Below, in pieces: positions 52,178-61,106 of a stretch of 64,000 bases of DNA. The notes below the pieces were generated by a model. It saw nothing but the letters and a program-made list of their open reading frames with translations, searched no databases and had not been told where the DNA came from. The stretch's first letter is position 1, and each line of letters opens with the position of its first letter. The position numbers and the translations under genes were made by a program. Source of the DNA: Lachnoclostridium sp. An118 (GTDB taxonomy: Bacteria > Bacillota > Clostridia > Lachnospirales > Lachnospiraceae); the NCBI RefSeq assembly GCF_002160985.1, contig NZ_NFLQ01000010.1, positions 50,151-114,150 of the forward strand, in the 5' to 3' direction.

Positions 52178-53230
52178 ATGAAGAGAAACAATACGCTTAC
52201 AAAATCGGAATTTCTTTCAGGACATTTGTTCTGGGCGATTGTTAGTTGGATCTGGTATAAAAATATATTATTCTGTTGTGTTGGGAACTATTCGTTTACG
52301 GAATCTAAAATTATATTTTTACTTATTTTTGGAATGGCTTGTATCCAGGGGATTCTCTGCAATATAAAAAAGGATAGAAATGATGTTAGTGTTTTCTTTA
52401 ATATTGTGACAGGATATGGATTATATACAGTTCTTACATATTTTCAAATCCAACGAAATCTCATTATAACAGTCCTTTCAATTACAGTGAGCATTTCAAT
52501 TATAATCGGTGGTTATATTATGCAACGCCAGATAAAACGGAGAAATTATTTCAGGAAAACTATCCGGTCAGCCATACTTACTATCGCTGGAGCCACGCAA
52601 AGGATCATCGGGTTGGGGTTTCTGGTTATTCTGATTGTTGCGGGTGGAAACTTTCTATTTGGCTCGTCCATCATTCAATCATCCGTAAAACCTTCAGTTA
52701 CAGCTGATTCATATAATCAACTTCTTTCTGAAAGTGCGGAAACAATTGCTTTATTAGATGAAGATAGTTGGTCTTCGATTACTGTACAGGAAAAGGCGGG
52801 AGTACTTCAGAAAATTGCGAATCTGGAGAGAAGTAATTTAGGAATATCAAATGAGCTGAATATTTGTGTTGCCAATTTGGAGGAGGAAGGTCTCTGGGGA
52901 TACTATGACGATTCGACACATGAAATAGTAATAGACATAGATTTACTTTTAAATGGAAGTGTACAAGACTTATTGCGGTGTCTGGTTCATGAGGCATTCC
53001 ATTCCTTCGAGCATCGTATGGTAGATTTGTATAAAGAAATAGATTCAAGTAATAAAAATTTATGGATTTTCCGTAAAGTCAATATATATGCAGAAGAATT
53101 TGAGCATTACAATGATGGAGAAGATACTTATTCGGATTATTATGAACAGCAATGCGAGACTGATGCCAGAGAATATGCAGAAGAAAGAGTTAAATTTTAT
53201 GAGGACTTGATAAATCAATCTGCGGAGTAA
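52178..53230 (+). CDS. Membrane-anchored zincin metallopeptidase
   Basis: 350 residues with about five hydrophobic segments in the first 175. A peptidase-like domain follows with CLVHEAFHSFEHRMVDLY (HExxH near residue 272) and a later YYEQQCETDAREYAEERV helix that could supply the third ligand. Topology is not certain. The gene is markedly AT-rich compared with the genes before it, like the TIR and RyR effectors. The ribosome binding site (GAAAGTAGG) is weak. Confidence 0.65.
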   Translation: MKRNNTLTKSEFLSGHLFWAIVSWIWYKNILFCCVGNYSFTESKIIFLLIFGMACIQGILCNIKKDRNDVSVFFNIVTGYGLYTVLTYFQIQRNLIITVLSITVSISIIIGGYIMQRQIKRRNYFRKTIRSAILTIAGATQRIIGLGFLVILIVAGGNFLFGSSIIQSSVKPSVTADSYNQLLSESAETIALLDEDSWSSITVQEKAGVLQKIANLERSNLGISNELNICVANLEEEGLWGYYDDSTHEIVIDIDLLLNGSVQDLLRCLVHEAFHSFEHRMVDLYKEIDSSNKNLWIFRKVNIYAEEFEHYNDGEDTYSDYYEQQCETDAREYAEERVKFYEDLINQSAE

Positions 53231-53252
53231 ACGGTAAATAGCAGTGAGAGAA

Positions 53253-53370
53253 GCTTTGGTATCATTTCCATTGTTTGGCAGGTGTGCTGAGATGTATAAT
53301 AGGTTTAATGATACTGGGTTATTCTCGAATATTCTTTTTACCAAGAGAATCAGCAGGAAGAAAGAATTTT
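53253..53370 (+). repeat. Direct repeat partner of 8868-8985
   Basis: It shares GGTATCATTT, GCTGAGATGTATAATA, AATGATA, TTATTCTCG-type and AATCAGCAGGA blocks with 8868-8985 in the same order. It follows the last gene of the main locus. The rest of the gap to 53491 shows no gene except AAAGGGGATG before the next start. Confidence 0.6.
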
Positions 53371-53491
53371 ATGTTTTGATAAATATTTTAACACTTAAAC
53401 AAAACATTTTACGTGAGAACTTTTTGATTCATCAAGGACAAAGGAATAAACAGTGACGTACAATAAACGCAAAAGCAAAGGGGATGATTTC

Positions 53492-56400
53492 ATGAACAAT
53501 GAATATTTGAAATGCAAAACGCTGGGCGGGGGAAGCACAAACGGAAAGCCCAGAGTGTTTTTTACCTGTCATCCAGCGGATTTTGAACGCTCATTTGAAA
53601 AAATATGTGCCGATATTTTTGCTGCACAGAACTGTGCGATATTTTACACGCCTGATATGGAATATCGTATCCCACAGGAGGATATGGAGGTGGATATCGT
53701 AGCCATGAACCTTGTTGTTATACCTGTTTCTCTTAAGTTGCTACTTGAGCCGAACAGGGCAATGGATGTCGATTTTCCTTTTGCACAGAACCACGGCATA
53801 ACTGTTTTGCCAATAATGATAGAGTCGGGCGTTGAGTCTGTTTATGCTCGCCCGGATAAATTTGGCAAAAGGCAGTATTTGGACAGCGTAACCACTGATC
53901 CTACCGCCGTGCCGTATGCGGAGAAGCTAAAGAAATTCCTTCATTCCGTGCTTGTGGATGATGATACGGCACAGAGGATACGCCGTGCATTTGACGCGTA
54001 CATCTTTTTGAGTTACAGAAAAAAGGACAGGCGGTTTGCGAACGATCTTATGCGGCTTATACATAAAGATCCACTTTGCAGGGATATTGCCATATGGTAT
54101 GACGAATACCTTGTGCCGAGTGAAGAATTTGACGAAAACATCCGAAAAGCACTTGAAAAGAGTGAGCTTTTCACGTTGCTAGTAACGCCAAATTTAATAA
54201 ATGAGGAAAACTACGTCCGCACATATGAATACCCTCAGGCGCGCAGCAACGGCAAGCCGATACTGCCTATCGAAGCGGAAAAGACGGACAGAAAAGAACT
54301 TGAAAAGCAGTTTGAAGGTATACCGAAATGCATTAACGCTAAAGATGGGGACATTGTAACTCAAGCGCTGCTTGAAAGAATAAAGAAAATAGCGACTGCT
54401 GAAAACGGCAGCGAGCCGGAGCATAATTTCCTGATTGGCCTTGCATATCTTGATGGCATTGACGTGGAGATAAACAGGGAACGCGCTGTTGGACTCATCA
54501 CCGCAGCCGCCGAAGCAGGACTTATTGAGGCAATGGAAAAACTTTATGATATGTATAATGCCGGCATAGGTGTCGAACTTGATTACCGCAAGTCACTTTA
54601 CTGGGCGAAGAGAATCGTGGAGCAGTGCGAAAAAGATTATGGGGAAAAAGAGGGGTATACGCTTGTAGCCATAAACAAGCTTGCTTTTGCATATGGCAAA
54701 AACGGACAATATAGCGCTACGTATAAGTTAACGAAGCAAGTGTATGAGCTGCGCAGTAAGGTGCTAGGGGAGGATCATCCCGATACGTTGATATCGCTGA
54801 ACAATCTGGCATCAACATACAGCAAACTTAGTGAGTGTCAAAAAGCGCTTGAGTTAACCAAGAAAGCATATGAGCTGAGCTGTAAGGTGCTAGGGGAGGA
54901 TCATCCCGATACGTTGATGTCGCTGAACAATCTGGCAACAGCATACAGTGAACTCGGTCAGTACCAAAAAGCGCTTGAGTTAAAGAAGAAAGCATATGGG
55001 CGTCGCTGTAAGGTGCTAGGGGCGGAACATCCAGCTACACTGACATCGTTGAACAATCTGGCAACAACATACAGTGAACTCGGTCAGTACCAAAAAGCGC
55101 TTGAGTTAAAGAAGAAAGTATATGAGTTGAGATGTAAGGTGCTAGGGGAGAAGCATCCCGATACGTTGACGTCGCTGAATAATCTGGCAACAACATACAG
55201 TGAACTCGGTCAGTGCTCAAAAGCGCTTGGGTTAACCAAGAAAGCATATGAGCTGAGTTGTAAGGTGCTAGGGGCGGAACATCCAGCTACACTGACATCG
55301 TTGAACAATCTGGCAACAATATATAGCGAACTCGGTGAGCATCAAAAAGCGTTTGAGTTGACGAAAAAAGCATATGAGCGTCGCTGTAAGGTGCTAGGGG
55401 AGGATCATTCCGATACACTGATGTCTCTGAACAATCTGGCAACAATATATAGCGAACTCGGTGAGCATCAAAAAGCGCTTGAGTTAAGGAAGAAAGTATA
55501 TGAGCTACGTTGTAAGGTGCTAGGGGAGGATCATCCCGATACGTTGACGTCACTGAATAATCTGGCAACAACATACAGTGAACTCGGTCAATATCAAAAA
55601 GCGCTTGGGTTAACCAAGAAAGCATATGAGCGTCGCTGTAAGGTGCTAGGGGAGGATCATCCCGATACGGTGACGTCGCTGAATAATCTGGCAACAACAT
55701 ACAGTGAATTCGGGGAGTGCCAAAAAGCGCTTGAGTTAACCAAGAAAGCGTATGAGCTGAGCTGTAAGGTGCTAGGGGAGGATCATCCGGCTATGTTGAC
55801 ATTACTGAACAATCTGGCAACAACATACAGTGAACTCGGTCAGTACCAAAAAGCGCTTGAGTTAAAGAAGAAAGCATATGAGCGTCGCTGTAAGGTGCTA
55901 GGGGAGGATCATCCCGATACGGTGACGTCGCTGAATAATCTGGCAACAACATACAGTGAACTCGGTCAGTGCTCAAAAGCGCTTGGGTTAACCAAGAAAG
56001 CATATGAGCTGAGCTATAAGGTGCTAGGGGAGGATCATCCCGATACGTTGACGTCGCTGAATAATCTGGCAACAGCATACAGTGAACTCGGTCAATATCA
56101 AAAAGCGCTTGGGTTAACCAAGAAAGCATATGAGCGTCGCTGTAAGGTACTGGGGGAGGATCATCCCGATACGTTGACGTCGCTGAATAATCTGGCAACA
56201 GCATACAGTGAACTCGGTCAATATCAAAAAGCGCTTGGGTTAATCAAGAAAGCATATGAGCGTCGTTGTAAGGTACTGGGGGAGAAGCATCCCGATACGT
56301 TGACATCGCTGAACAATCTGGCAACAGCATACAGTGAACTTGATGAGCATCAAAAAGCGCTTAGGGTAAGAAAAAAAGCATATGGGTTGCGCTGTAAGGT

Positions 56401-56665
56401 GCTAGGGGAGGATCATCCCCATACATTGACGTCGCTGAACAATCTGGCATATGAATACGGGAAACACGGGGAGTACCAAAAAGCGCTTGAGTTGACCAAG
56501 AAAGTATATGAGCTGAGCTGTAAGGTGCTAGGGGAGGATCATCCCCATACGCTGACATCGCTGAACAATCTGGCATCAATATATGAAAAACAGGAATTGA
56601 TAGAACAGGAACATGCCAGTTTATTGAGAAGATTATGGAACTGGATGAAGAACTTGCGGAAATAA
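53492..56665 (+). CDS. TIR-Sel1-TPR effector with about 15 TPR repeats
   Basis: 1057 residues. Domain 1 (about 10-150) is TIR-like (RVFFTCHPADFERSFEKIC). Domain 2 (about 165-300) is a full TIR: AYIFLSYRKKDRRFANDLMR, AIWYDEYLVPSEEFDENI, FTLLVTPNLI and the helix VRTYEYPQARSNGK with the probable catalytic glutamate. A Sel1-like part follows (about 315-375). Next come about 15 kinesin-light-chain-type TPRs of 42 residues, each with KVLGEDHPDTLTSLNNLAT. The TPRs should sense or bind a trigger and TIR should degrade NAD+. The start at 53492 follows AAAGGGG; a GTG at 53453 is less likely. Confidence 0.85.
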   Translation: MNNEYLKCKTLGGGSTNGKPRVFFTCHPADFERSFEKICADIFAAQNCAIFYTPDMEYRIPQEDMEVDIVAMNLVVIPVSLKLLLEPNRAMDVDFPFAQNHGITVLPIMIESGVESVYARPDKFGKRQYLDSVTTDPTAVPYAEKLKKFLHSVLVDDDTAQRIRRAFDAYIFLSYRKKDRRFANDLMRLIHKDPLCRDIAIWYDEYLVPSEEFDENIRKALEKSELFTLLVTPNLINEENYVRTYEYPQARSNGKPILPIEAEKTDRKELEKQFEGIPKCINAKDGDIVTQALLERIKKIATAENGSEPEHNFLIGLAYLDGIDVEINRERAVGLITAAAEAGLIEAMEKLYDMYNAGIGVELDYRKSLYWAKRIVEQCEKDYGEKEGYTLVAINKLAFAYGKNGQYSATYKLTKQVYELRSKVLGEDHPDTLISLNNLASTYSKLSECQKALELTKKAYELSCKVLGEDHPDTLMSLNNLATAYSELGQYQKALELKKKAYGRRCKVLGAEHPATLTSLNNLATTYSELGQYQKALELKKKVYELRCKVLGEKHPDTLTSLNNLATTYSELGQCSKALGLTKKAYELSCKVLGAEHPATLTSLNNLATIYSELGEHQKAFELTKKAYERRCKVLGEDHSDTLMSLNNLATIYSELGEHQKALELRKKVYELRCKVLGEDHPDTLTSLNNLATTYSELGQYQKALGLTKKAYERRCKVLGEDHPDTVTSLNNLATTYSEFGECQKALELTKKAYELSCKVLGEDHPAMLTLLNNLATTYSELGQYQKALELKKKAYERRCKVLGEDHPDTVTSLNNLATTYSELGQCSKALGLTKKAYELSYKVLGEDHPDTLTSLNNLATAYSELGQYQKALGLTKKAYERRCKVLGEDHPDTLTSLNNLATAYSELGQYQKALGLIKKAYERRCKVLGEKHPDTLTSLNNLATAYSELDEHQKALRVRKKAYGLRCKVLGEDHPHTLTSLNNLAYEYGKHGEYQKALELTKKVYELSCKVLGEDHPHTLTSLNNLASIYEKQELIEQEHASLLRRLWNWMKNLRK
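54715..56590 (+). repeat. 126-bp tandem repeats in the TIR-TPR gene
   Basis: About 15 copies of a 126-bp unit containing GTAAGGTGCTAGGGGAGGAT and AATCTGGCAACAACATACAG, many nearly identical over the whole unit. Low divergence points to recent amplification and ongoing unequal exchange. The length could differ between cells or be collapsed in an assembly. Antisense frames over this region are shadows. Confidence 0.9.
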
Positions 56666-56775
56666 AAAATAAGTTGAGCGAGAAATGTGGGAGATCGCTC
56701 CTTGAGATTCTTGTGGTGATGGAATGTATTTCTCAGTTTGATAATGCGAATACGATAGGGACTAAGTGGACATAG
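56635..56775 (+). pseudogene. Small frame overlapping the TIR-TPR 3' end, probable gene remnant
   Basis: A 46-codon frame starting at 56635 reads LAEIKNKLSEKCGRSLLEIL then MECISQFDNANTIGTKWT, stops, and continues after the TAG with MNVFQLGKPKDDEKEQ. It looks like a coherent short helical protein split by a stop. Origin unknown. The remaining bases to 57020 have a GGGC/GCCC hairpin (GGGCTTTTGCGCCC) and no clear gene. Confidence 0.35.
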
Positions 56776-57055
56776 ATGAATGTTTTTCAGTTGGGAAAGC
56801 CTAAAGATGATGAAAAAGAGCAGTAAAAACAATTGTAAATTATTTTGTGCCAGACAGAGGTCAAAGCTAAGTGGGTAAAGGGCTTTTGCGCCCTGAAATA
56901 ATCGAATGCGATAAGGTACGAGGGGAGAAGTTTGAAACAAAGAAGTAGAGGTAAACCACCAAAAAAGAGTATAGCAAACAAGCCACCCGAAAATTAGCAA
57001 TCTGGAATTGTCAAGAAAAGTGTAGTCGTATAAACTCACTAAATTTTTTCAGTAC

Positions 57056-57775
57056 CTATGCCGCAAGAAGTTCCTCCTGCAGCGTTCGATATACCACAGG
57101 TGGATATCCACCCGGGTTAGATGTATAAATTCTCATTCGATTATAATAAGTAAAGACATAACGAAAAATGATAGTCTTCACTGTATCCCGTTTCATTTTG
57201 TATGTAGGGATCCGGTAGAGAAGTTCCTTTTTCAGTGTTGCAAAAAAGCTTTCCATTCGGGAATTGTCATAGCAGTGATTCACACCACTCCGACTCTGCT
57301 TCACTCCCGCTTTGGATAATGCATCTCCAAATGCTTCACTGGTATACTGGCTTCCGCGGTCGGAATGCAGGATGCAGCCGTTAAGTTTATACCGTTTTGT
57401 AACAGCACGAAAAGTATCGATACATAATTCCTTCTTCATATTGTCCCTCATGATCAGAGAAAGGATTTCTCCATTATAACAGTTCAAAATCGGAGAAATA
57501 TACAGTTTTCCATCCTGGCAAGGGATCTGCGAAATATCTGTTAACAACTTTTTTAATGGCTGTGATGCTGAAAAAACCTGCTTGATGAGATTTTCCTGTT
57601 CCTGGATTTCGGTTGTTGCATGTGTAAGTCCTTTCGGTTTGCGATGAGGTTTGTGAAGCCATCCGTGTTGCCGCATGATACGGGTAATACGGCGGATTCC
57701 TGCTTTGATTCCTTTTTGCAGAAGTGCTAACTGCATACGGGGAGCCCCATAATTATCATTATATGGAGATTCGTC
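57056..57775 (-). pseudogene. IS3 orfB, distal (catalytic) part
   Basis: The DDE core is present: LTDISQIPCQDGKLYI with the first Asp, CILHSDRGSQYTSEAFG with the second, and SRMESFFATLKKELLY with the Glu. The upstream part of orfB is cut off by the IS256-family element, so no normal start remains; the visible frame begins inside at 57736. Confidence 0.85.
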
Positions 57776-59260
57776 GAGCCTGTGAAGAAAAGTCTGTAAA
57801 TAGGATTCTTCTATGATAAGAACGGGTGAAAGTTTTGAAAAATAAGCTTTTCACCCTTGTTTTATATATACCATCCGTTTGATGGCATGTCAATAACAGG
57901 CGGCTTTTCCGCCTGTTTTAACCTGGATATGAATTTAATCTGGCAGCCGTCCTTCATACATAATACTCAACTCACCATACACCTGGCCCCAGTTTCGGAT
58001 GGTAGTTGTCCATTTTTTGGTGGCTTCAAAGGTGGCCAGATACAGGGCTTTCAGTAGTGCTGTATCGCTCGGGAAAACGCTTCTCTGCTGGTTGAGTCTC
58101 CGATAGGTGGAATTTAATGATTCTATGGCATTGGTCGTATATATGACCTTCCGCACATCTGTTGAAAATTTGAAAATCGGAGAAATCGCATCCCAGTTAT
58201 CTTTCCAGCGTTTCATGGAGTTCGGATATTTCGGCGTCCATTTCTCTGTTACCCGGTCAAGTGCGTCCAGGGCTTTCTTCTCGTCAGATGCCTGATAGAT
58301 TGTTTTTAAATCCGTTGCAAAGGCTTTCCTGTCTTTATCCGGAACATATTTCAGCGTATTCCGTACCTGATGTACGATACAGCGCTGATACTCTGTTTTC
58401 GGAAAGGCAGCTGCAATAGCTTCCTTGATTCCAGTCAGACCATCTGCACAAAGGATCAGGATGTCTTTTACACCGCGGTTTTTTAATTCATTCAGGACAG
58501 ACAGCCAGTATTTGGAGCTCTCATTATCACCAACCTGAATGGTTAGGACTTCTTTCTTGCCATCTGTATTGATACCCAAAATCACATATGCCGCCAGTTT
58601 TCGGATGATGCCGTTATCCCGCACAGAATAGTGGATTGCATCAATAAAAAGGATCGGATATATTTCATCCAAAGGCCGGTTTTGCCAATCCTCTATTTGC
58701 GGCAGGATCTTATCCGTCACATCTGGGATAAAACCTTCAGATGTTTCAAAACCGTAAATATCCTCTATGGTCTCTGAAATCTGCCGGGTTGTCATTCCCT
58801 TTGCATACATGGATATGATCTTCTGGTCAATATCCGAGATATCTTTCTGGCGTTTTTTGACCACCTGCGGCTGGAAGGTTGATTTGCGGTCCTGCGGGAC
58901 TTCGATTTCCATAGATCCGTAACTGCTGTTTACCCGTTTGCGCTTATAGCCATTCCGGTAATCGTCATTGTCAGAGCGTTCGGACTTTTCATAGCCAAGA
59001 TGATCGTCCATTTCTGCTTCCATCATTTCTTTAATGGTCCCGCCAAGAAGATCCTTCAAGGCATCCTGGATATCTTCAGCGGTCTGAATGTCGTATTCTT
59101 CCAGGAGTTGATGGATAATGTTTCGTTTTCCTTCCGTCATTTGTACCCGATGAACAGGTTTCTTTTGTTTTGCCATAATAAAAGGCCCTCCTATGATTTA
59201 GATTTTATCATAGAAGAACCTCTTATATTTACGTATTTACAGAAAAACTTTCACACCGCC
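57776..59260 (-). mobile_element. IS256-family insertion sequence with 8-bp target duplication
   Basis: GATTCGTC occurs at 57768-57775 and again at 59261-59268, directly flanking the element; 8 bp is the family's usual target duplication. The ends match as imperfect inverted repeats (TGTGAAGAAAAGTCTGTAAA at the left, and TGTGAAAGTTTTTCTGTAAA reading inward from the right). The transposase gene is intact, so it is a recent insertion into the IS3 element. Confidence 0.9.
57935..59176 (-). CDS. IS256-family (mutator-type) transposase
   Basis: 413 residues, full length. The N-terminal segment EAEMDDHLGYEKSERSD with DDYRNGYKRK is typical. The catalytic core includes FIDAIHYSVRDNG (Asp), ILCADGLTGIKEAI (Asp) and CIVHQVRNTLKYV. 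The helix IYTTNAIESLNSTYRR carries the Glu. No frameshift seen. Confidence 0.93.
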   Translation of the reverse strand: MAKQKKPVHRVQMTEGKRNIIHQLLEEYDIQTAEDIQDALKDLLGGTIKEMMEAEMDDHLGYEKSERSDNDDYRNGYKRKRVNSSYGSMEIEVPQDRKSTFQPQVVKKRQKDISDIDQKIISMYAKGMTTRQISETIEDIYGFETSEGFIPDVTDKILPQIEDWQNRPLDEIYPILFIDAIHYSVRDNGIIRKLAAYVILGINTDGKKEVLTIQVGDNESSKYWLSVLNELKNRGVKDILILCADGLTGIKEAIAAAFPKTEYQRCIVHQVRNTLKYVPDKDRKAFATDLKTIYQASDEKKALDALDRVTEKWTPKYPNSMKRWKDNWDAISPIFKFSTDVRKVIYTTNAIESLNSTYRRLNQQRSVFPSDTALLKALYLATFEATKKWTTTIRNWGQVYGELSIMYEGRLPD

Positions 59261-59460
59261 GATTCGTCCAGAATGAACTGTATCGCTGCCGAAAGAACAG
59301 TATCTTTATCTGGTTTGCCAAGGTTTCTCCGGTATTTATAGTAACCGTAAACACTGACACAAAGGATTCTGCACGTCAGTTTCACAGTCCATTTGCCATG
59401 ATGTTTTTCATAGATGAACTGATAACGCTGATGAGCTCTTACTTCTTTCGGCGTTGTGCG
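59261..59460 (-). pseudogene. IS3 orfB, proximal part
   Basis: Between the IS256-family element and orfA the minus strand still encodes the beginning of orfB in pieces, including RYQFIYEKHHGKWTVKLTCR and a VYGYYKYRRNLG segment of the HTH_21 region. It joins the catalytic part at 57056-57775 once the inserted element and one GATTCGTC copy are removed. Confidence 0.6.
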
Positions 59461-59729
59461 AAAAAACCAAGTGCTTCCTGAAGAATCTCATTGGCATGTT
59501 TGAGTTCTGCATTTTCCTTTTCCAGTTCCCGGATACGCTGCTCTACAGGATCTGCAGACATCTGTTTATGACCACTGCCACAATATAAATCCGCTCCGTA
59601 TTTTTTTCGATTATTACGCCACCCGGACAGCGTGTAATATGGGATACCTAATTGAGCGGCGGGTGCTTTTACTCCGATTTCGTCGGAAAGCTTCAGTGCT
59701 TCTTCTTTAAATGATTTGTCGTATTGCAT
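59439..59729 (-). CDS. IS3-family OrfA (transposase HTH subunit)
   Basis: 96 residues: an N-terminal HTH_8-type domain (YDKSFKEEALKLSDEIGVKA, YTLSGWRNNRKKYGA) and a C-terminal leucine zipper (RIRELEKENAELKHANEIL). Its end overlaps orfB, as required for the programmed frameshift fusion of this family. Intact itself, but useless because orfB is broken. Confidence 0.85.
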   Translation of the reverse strand: MQYDKSFKEEALKLSDEIGVKAPAAQLGIPYYTLSGWRNNRKKYGADLYCGSGHKQMSADPVEQRIRELEKENAELKHANEILQEALGFFAQRRKK

Positions 59730-59809
59730 TTTTTCTCACCTTCCATGTATTGATAATATCATAGATTTGGTGAATTTTACGACTCTACTTAAACGTTACC
59801 ACTCCAGGT

Positions 59810-60373
59810 TTAAAGAGGAAATGTTTTTCTCCACTGTTTCATCGGTTCATGTTTTCCACAATCATCACAGGTCTGCGGCCAGTTGATTTTCCATTCAAAA
59901 TACTCGTCTTTTGTAATTTTACCGGATTTGAGTTCTTCTTTCCGGATTACCCATTCTTTCATAAAATCATTGACAAGCCCATAATTAATCCATAATCCCA
60001 CAGGTGGATGTGCAGGCCAGCTATCGTTATCGTGATAACGGACAGCGGTATCTTCGGAAGAATTGCATTTTTCTCCGGGATAAGTTTCCAGTTGGAATAA
60101 GTTGATTGCAAACGGATTGAATTCGTCTATCCAGAACAGAAGCTCCATGAATTCAGTAGCATCCATTGTTGTGGTATCATATAGTGTCCATGGATTTACA
60201 TCCAGGATTTTAGCCATTTCTGTTACCAGTTCTTTTTTTGGAACCCGGTAATTGGTTTCGTATTGGGCAAGACGATTTGCCCCTTTTTCACCCCACCCAA
60301 GGGCTGCACCAAGCTCAGCCTGTGTCATTTTCCGGAATGTCCGGATTTTTTTTATTTTATCTCCAATCGTCAT
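59810..60373 (-). CDS. XRE-family regulator with C-terminal unknown domain
   Basis: 187 residues. The HTH is TIGDKIKKIRTFRKMTQAEL with LGWGEKGANRLAQYETN, then helices ending VNPWTLYDTTT. The rest contains a conserved-looking FWIDEFNPFAINLF, a WINYGLVNDFMKEW helix and a CDDCGKHEP cysteine pair. The start at 60373 fits the HTH; a longer frame from 60442 has no family match. Three operator-like sites lie just upstream, so it likely represses itself and the rightward promoter of the recombination genes. Confidence 0.8.
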   Translation of the reverse strand: MTIGDKIKKIRTFRKMTQAELGAALGWGEKGANRLAQYETNYRVPKKELVTEMAKILDVNPWTLYDTTTMDATEFMELLFWIDEFNPFAINLFQLETYPGEKCNSSEDTAVRYHDNDSWPAHPPVGLWINYGLVNDFMKEWVIRKEELKSGKITKDEYFEWKINWPQTCDDCGKHEPMKQWRKTFPL

Positions 60374-60440
60374 ATCAGATCCCTGCTTTCTTATTGATAT
60401 TAATATTTTAACCTCATAATGCGGTTTTGTAAACAGAAAC

Positions 60441-60526
60441 ATTCGCTAAAAAGCGAATAACAAGCTTGACATTAGCAGAAAAGCGAAATATAATGACAGT
60501 ACAATATGATTCGCATAAAAGCGAAT
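60441..60526 (+). promoter_or_regulatory. Consensus promoter flanked by ATTCGC/GCGAAT operators
   Basis: TTGACA (60466-60471), a 17-bp spacer and TATAAT (60489-60494) form a perfect sigma-70-type promoter reading right. Operator-like palindromes ATTCGC, six bases, GCGAAT lie at 60441-60458 and 60509-60526. A weaker site (TTAGCAGAAAAGCGAAA) fills the spacer. The divergent XRE protein is the obvious repressor. The region 60527-60770 is an untranslated leader with no clear gene, possibly structured. Confidence 0.75.
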
Positions 60527-60791
60527 GCTTGGACTTTGAAAATGAAATGAGCTGTATGATCTGCCAACACAAATGCCACGACCCTGTAATATTTTATATT
60601 CAGGCGAGCGTTGAAGATACTCCGGCAACGGCTGGTATGCCCTAGAGGAAGCTGCCAGTTTTCAGATTCAGATCTGATAGAGGTCAGTTGTAACACTGAC
60701 AGCAGATAGTACAAATGGAAGCCAAAACAAGTACAAGATTTTTAATCGAAGGGAGTGATGCCGAAAAATCATGAGGAAAGGGGGAGAAGAA

Positions 60792-60956
60792 ATGAGGAAA
60801 GAACTGGAATATGTAAAGAAAATAGCTTTGCTTGCAAAGTTATTCCGTTTGGAACTTCTGACAGAAAAAGAATATGAAAGAATCAGACGGAAGCTGATGG
60901 ACAGTTATCTGATTGCAGGGGAACGCAGTGATGATCCAAGGAAGGCAATCGCATAA
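60792..60956 (+). CDS. SHOCT-like small protein upstream of the recombinase
   Basis: 54 residues. The segment KKIALLAKLFRLELLTEKEY with ERIRRKLMDSYL matches the SHOCT short helical pattern that precedes recombinases in Tn1549-like elements. AAAGGGGGAG lies 8 nt before the ATG; an ATG at 60771 is the alternative. It may help excision or recombinase control. A 90-codon frame at 60968 shows no family features and is not called. Confidence 0.6.
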   Translation: MRKELEYVKKIALLAKLFRLELLTEKEYERIRRKLMDSYLIAGERSDDPRKAIA

Positions 60957-61106
60957 AAAGTAGGAAGTTGAGAAAGACAATGGAAGACACAGCAATGCAA
61001 CATTGGTTCACATTTATTATTTTAGATAAAATCATATTGCAAAATAAGAAACAAGCCAGATGGAAAAGAAGAAAAATGTGGCAGGTAAAAGAAATGGAGG
61101 TAGTTT

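Larger units (their letters stand above)
57021..59797 (-). mobile_element. IS3-family element, interrupted by an IS256-family element
   Basis: The ends carry similar inverted repeats: AGTCGTATAAACTCACTAAA at the left and, reversed, AGTCGTAAAATTCACCAAAT at the right. OrfA lies at the right end and orfB is split by the insertion at 57776-59260. Without that insertion the element would be about 1.3 kb, normal for the family. Outer limits are approximate. Confidence 0.75.

Noticed and set aside
55035..56579. Several long antisense frames reading LLPDYSATSTYRD and similar
   Set aside because: They are mirror frames of the TPR repeats with no ribosome binding sites and repeat with the same period.
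54715..56590. CRISPR-like regular repeats
   Set aside because: The 126-bp units are in frame, have no unique spacers and encode TPR motifs; this is a coding tandem repeat.
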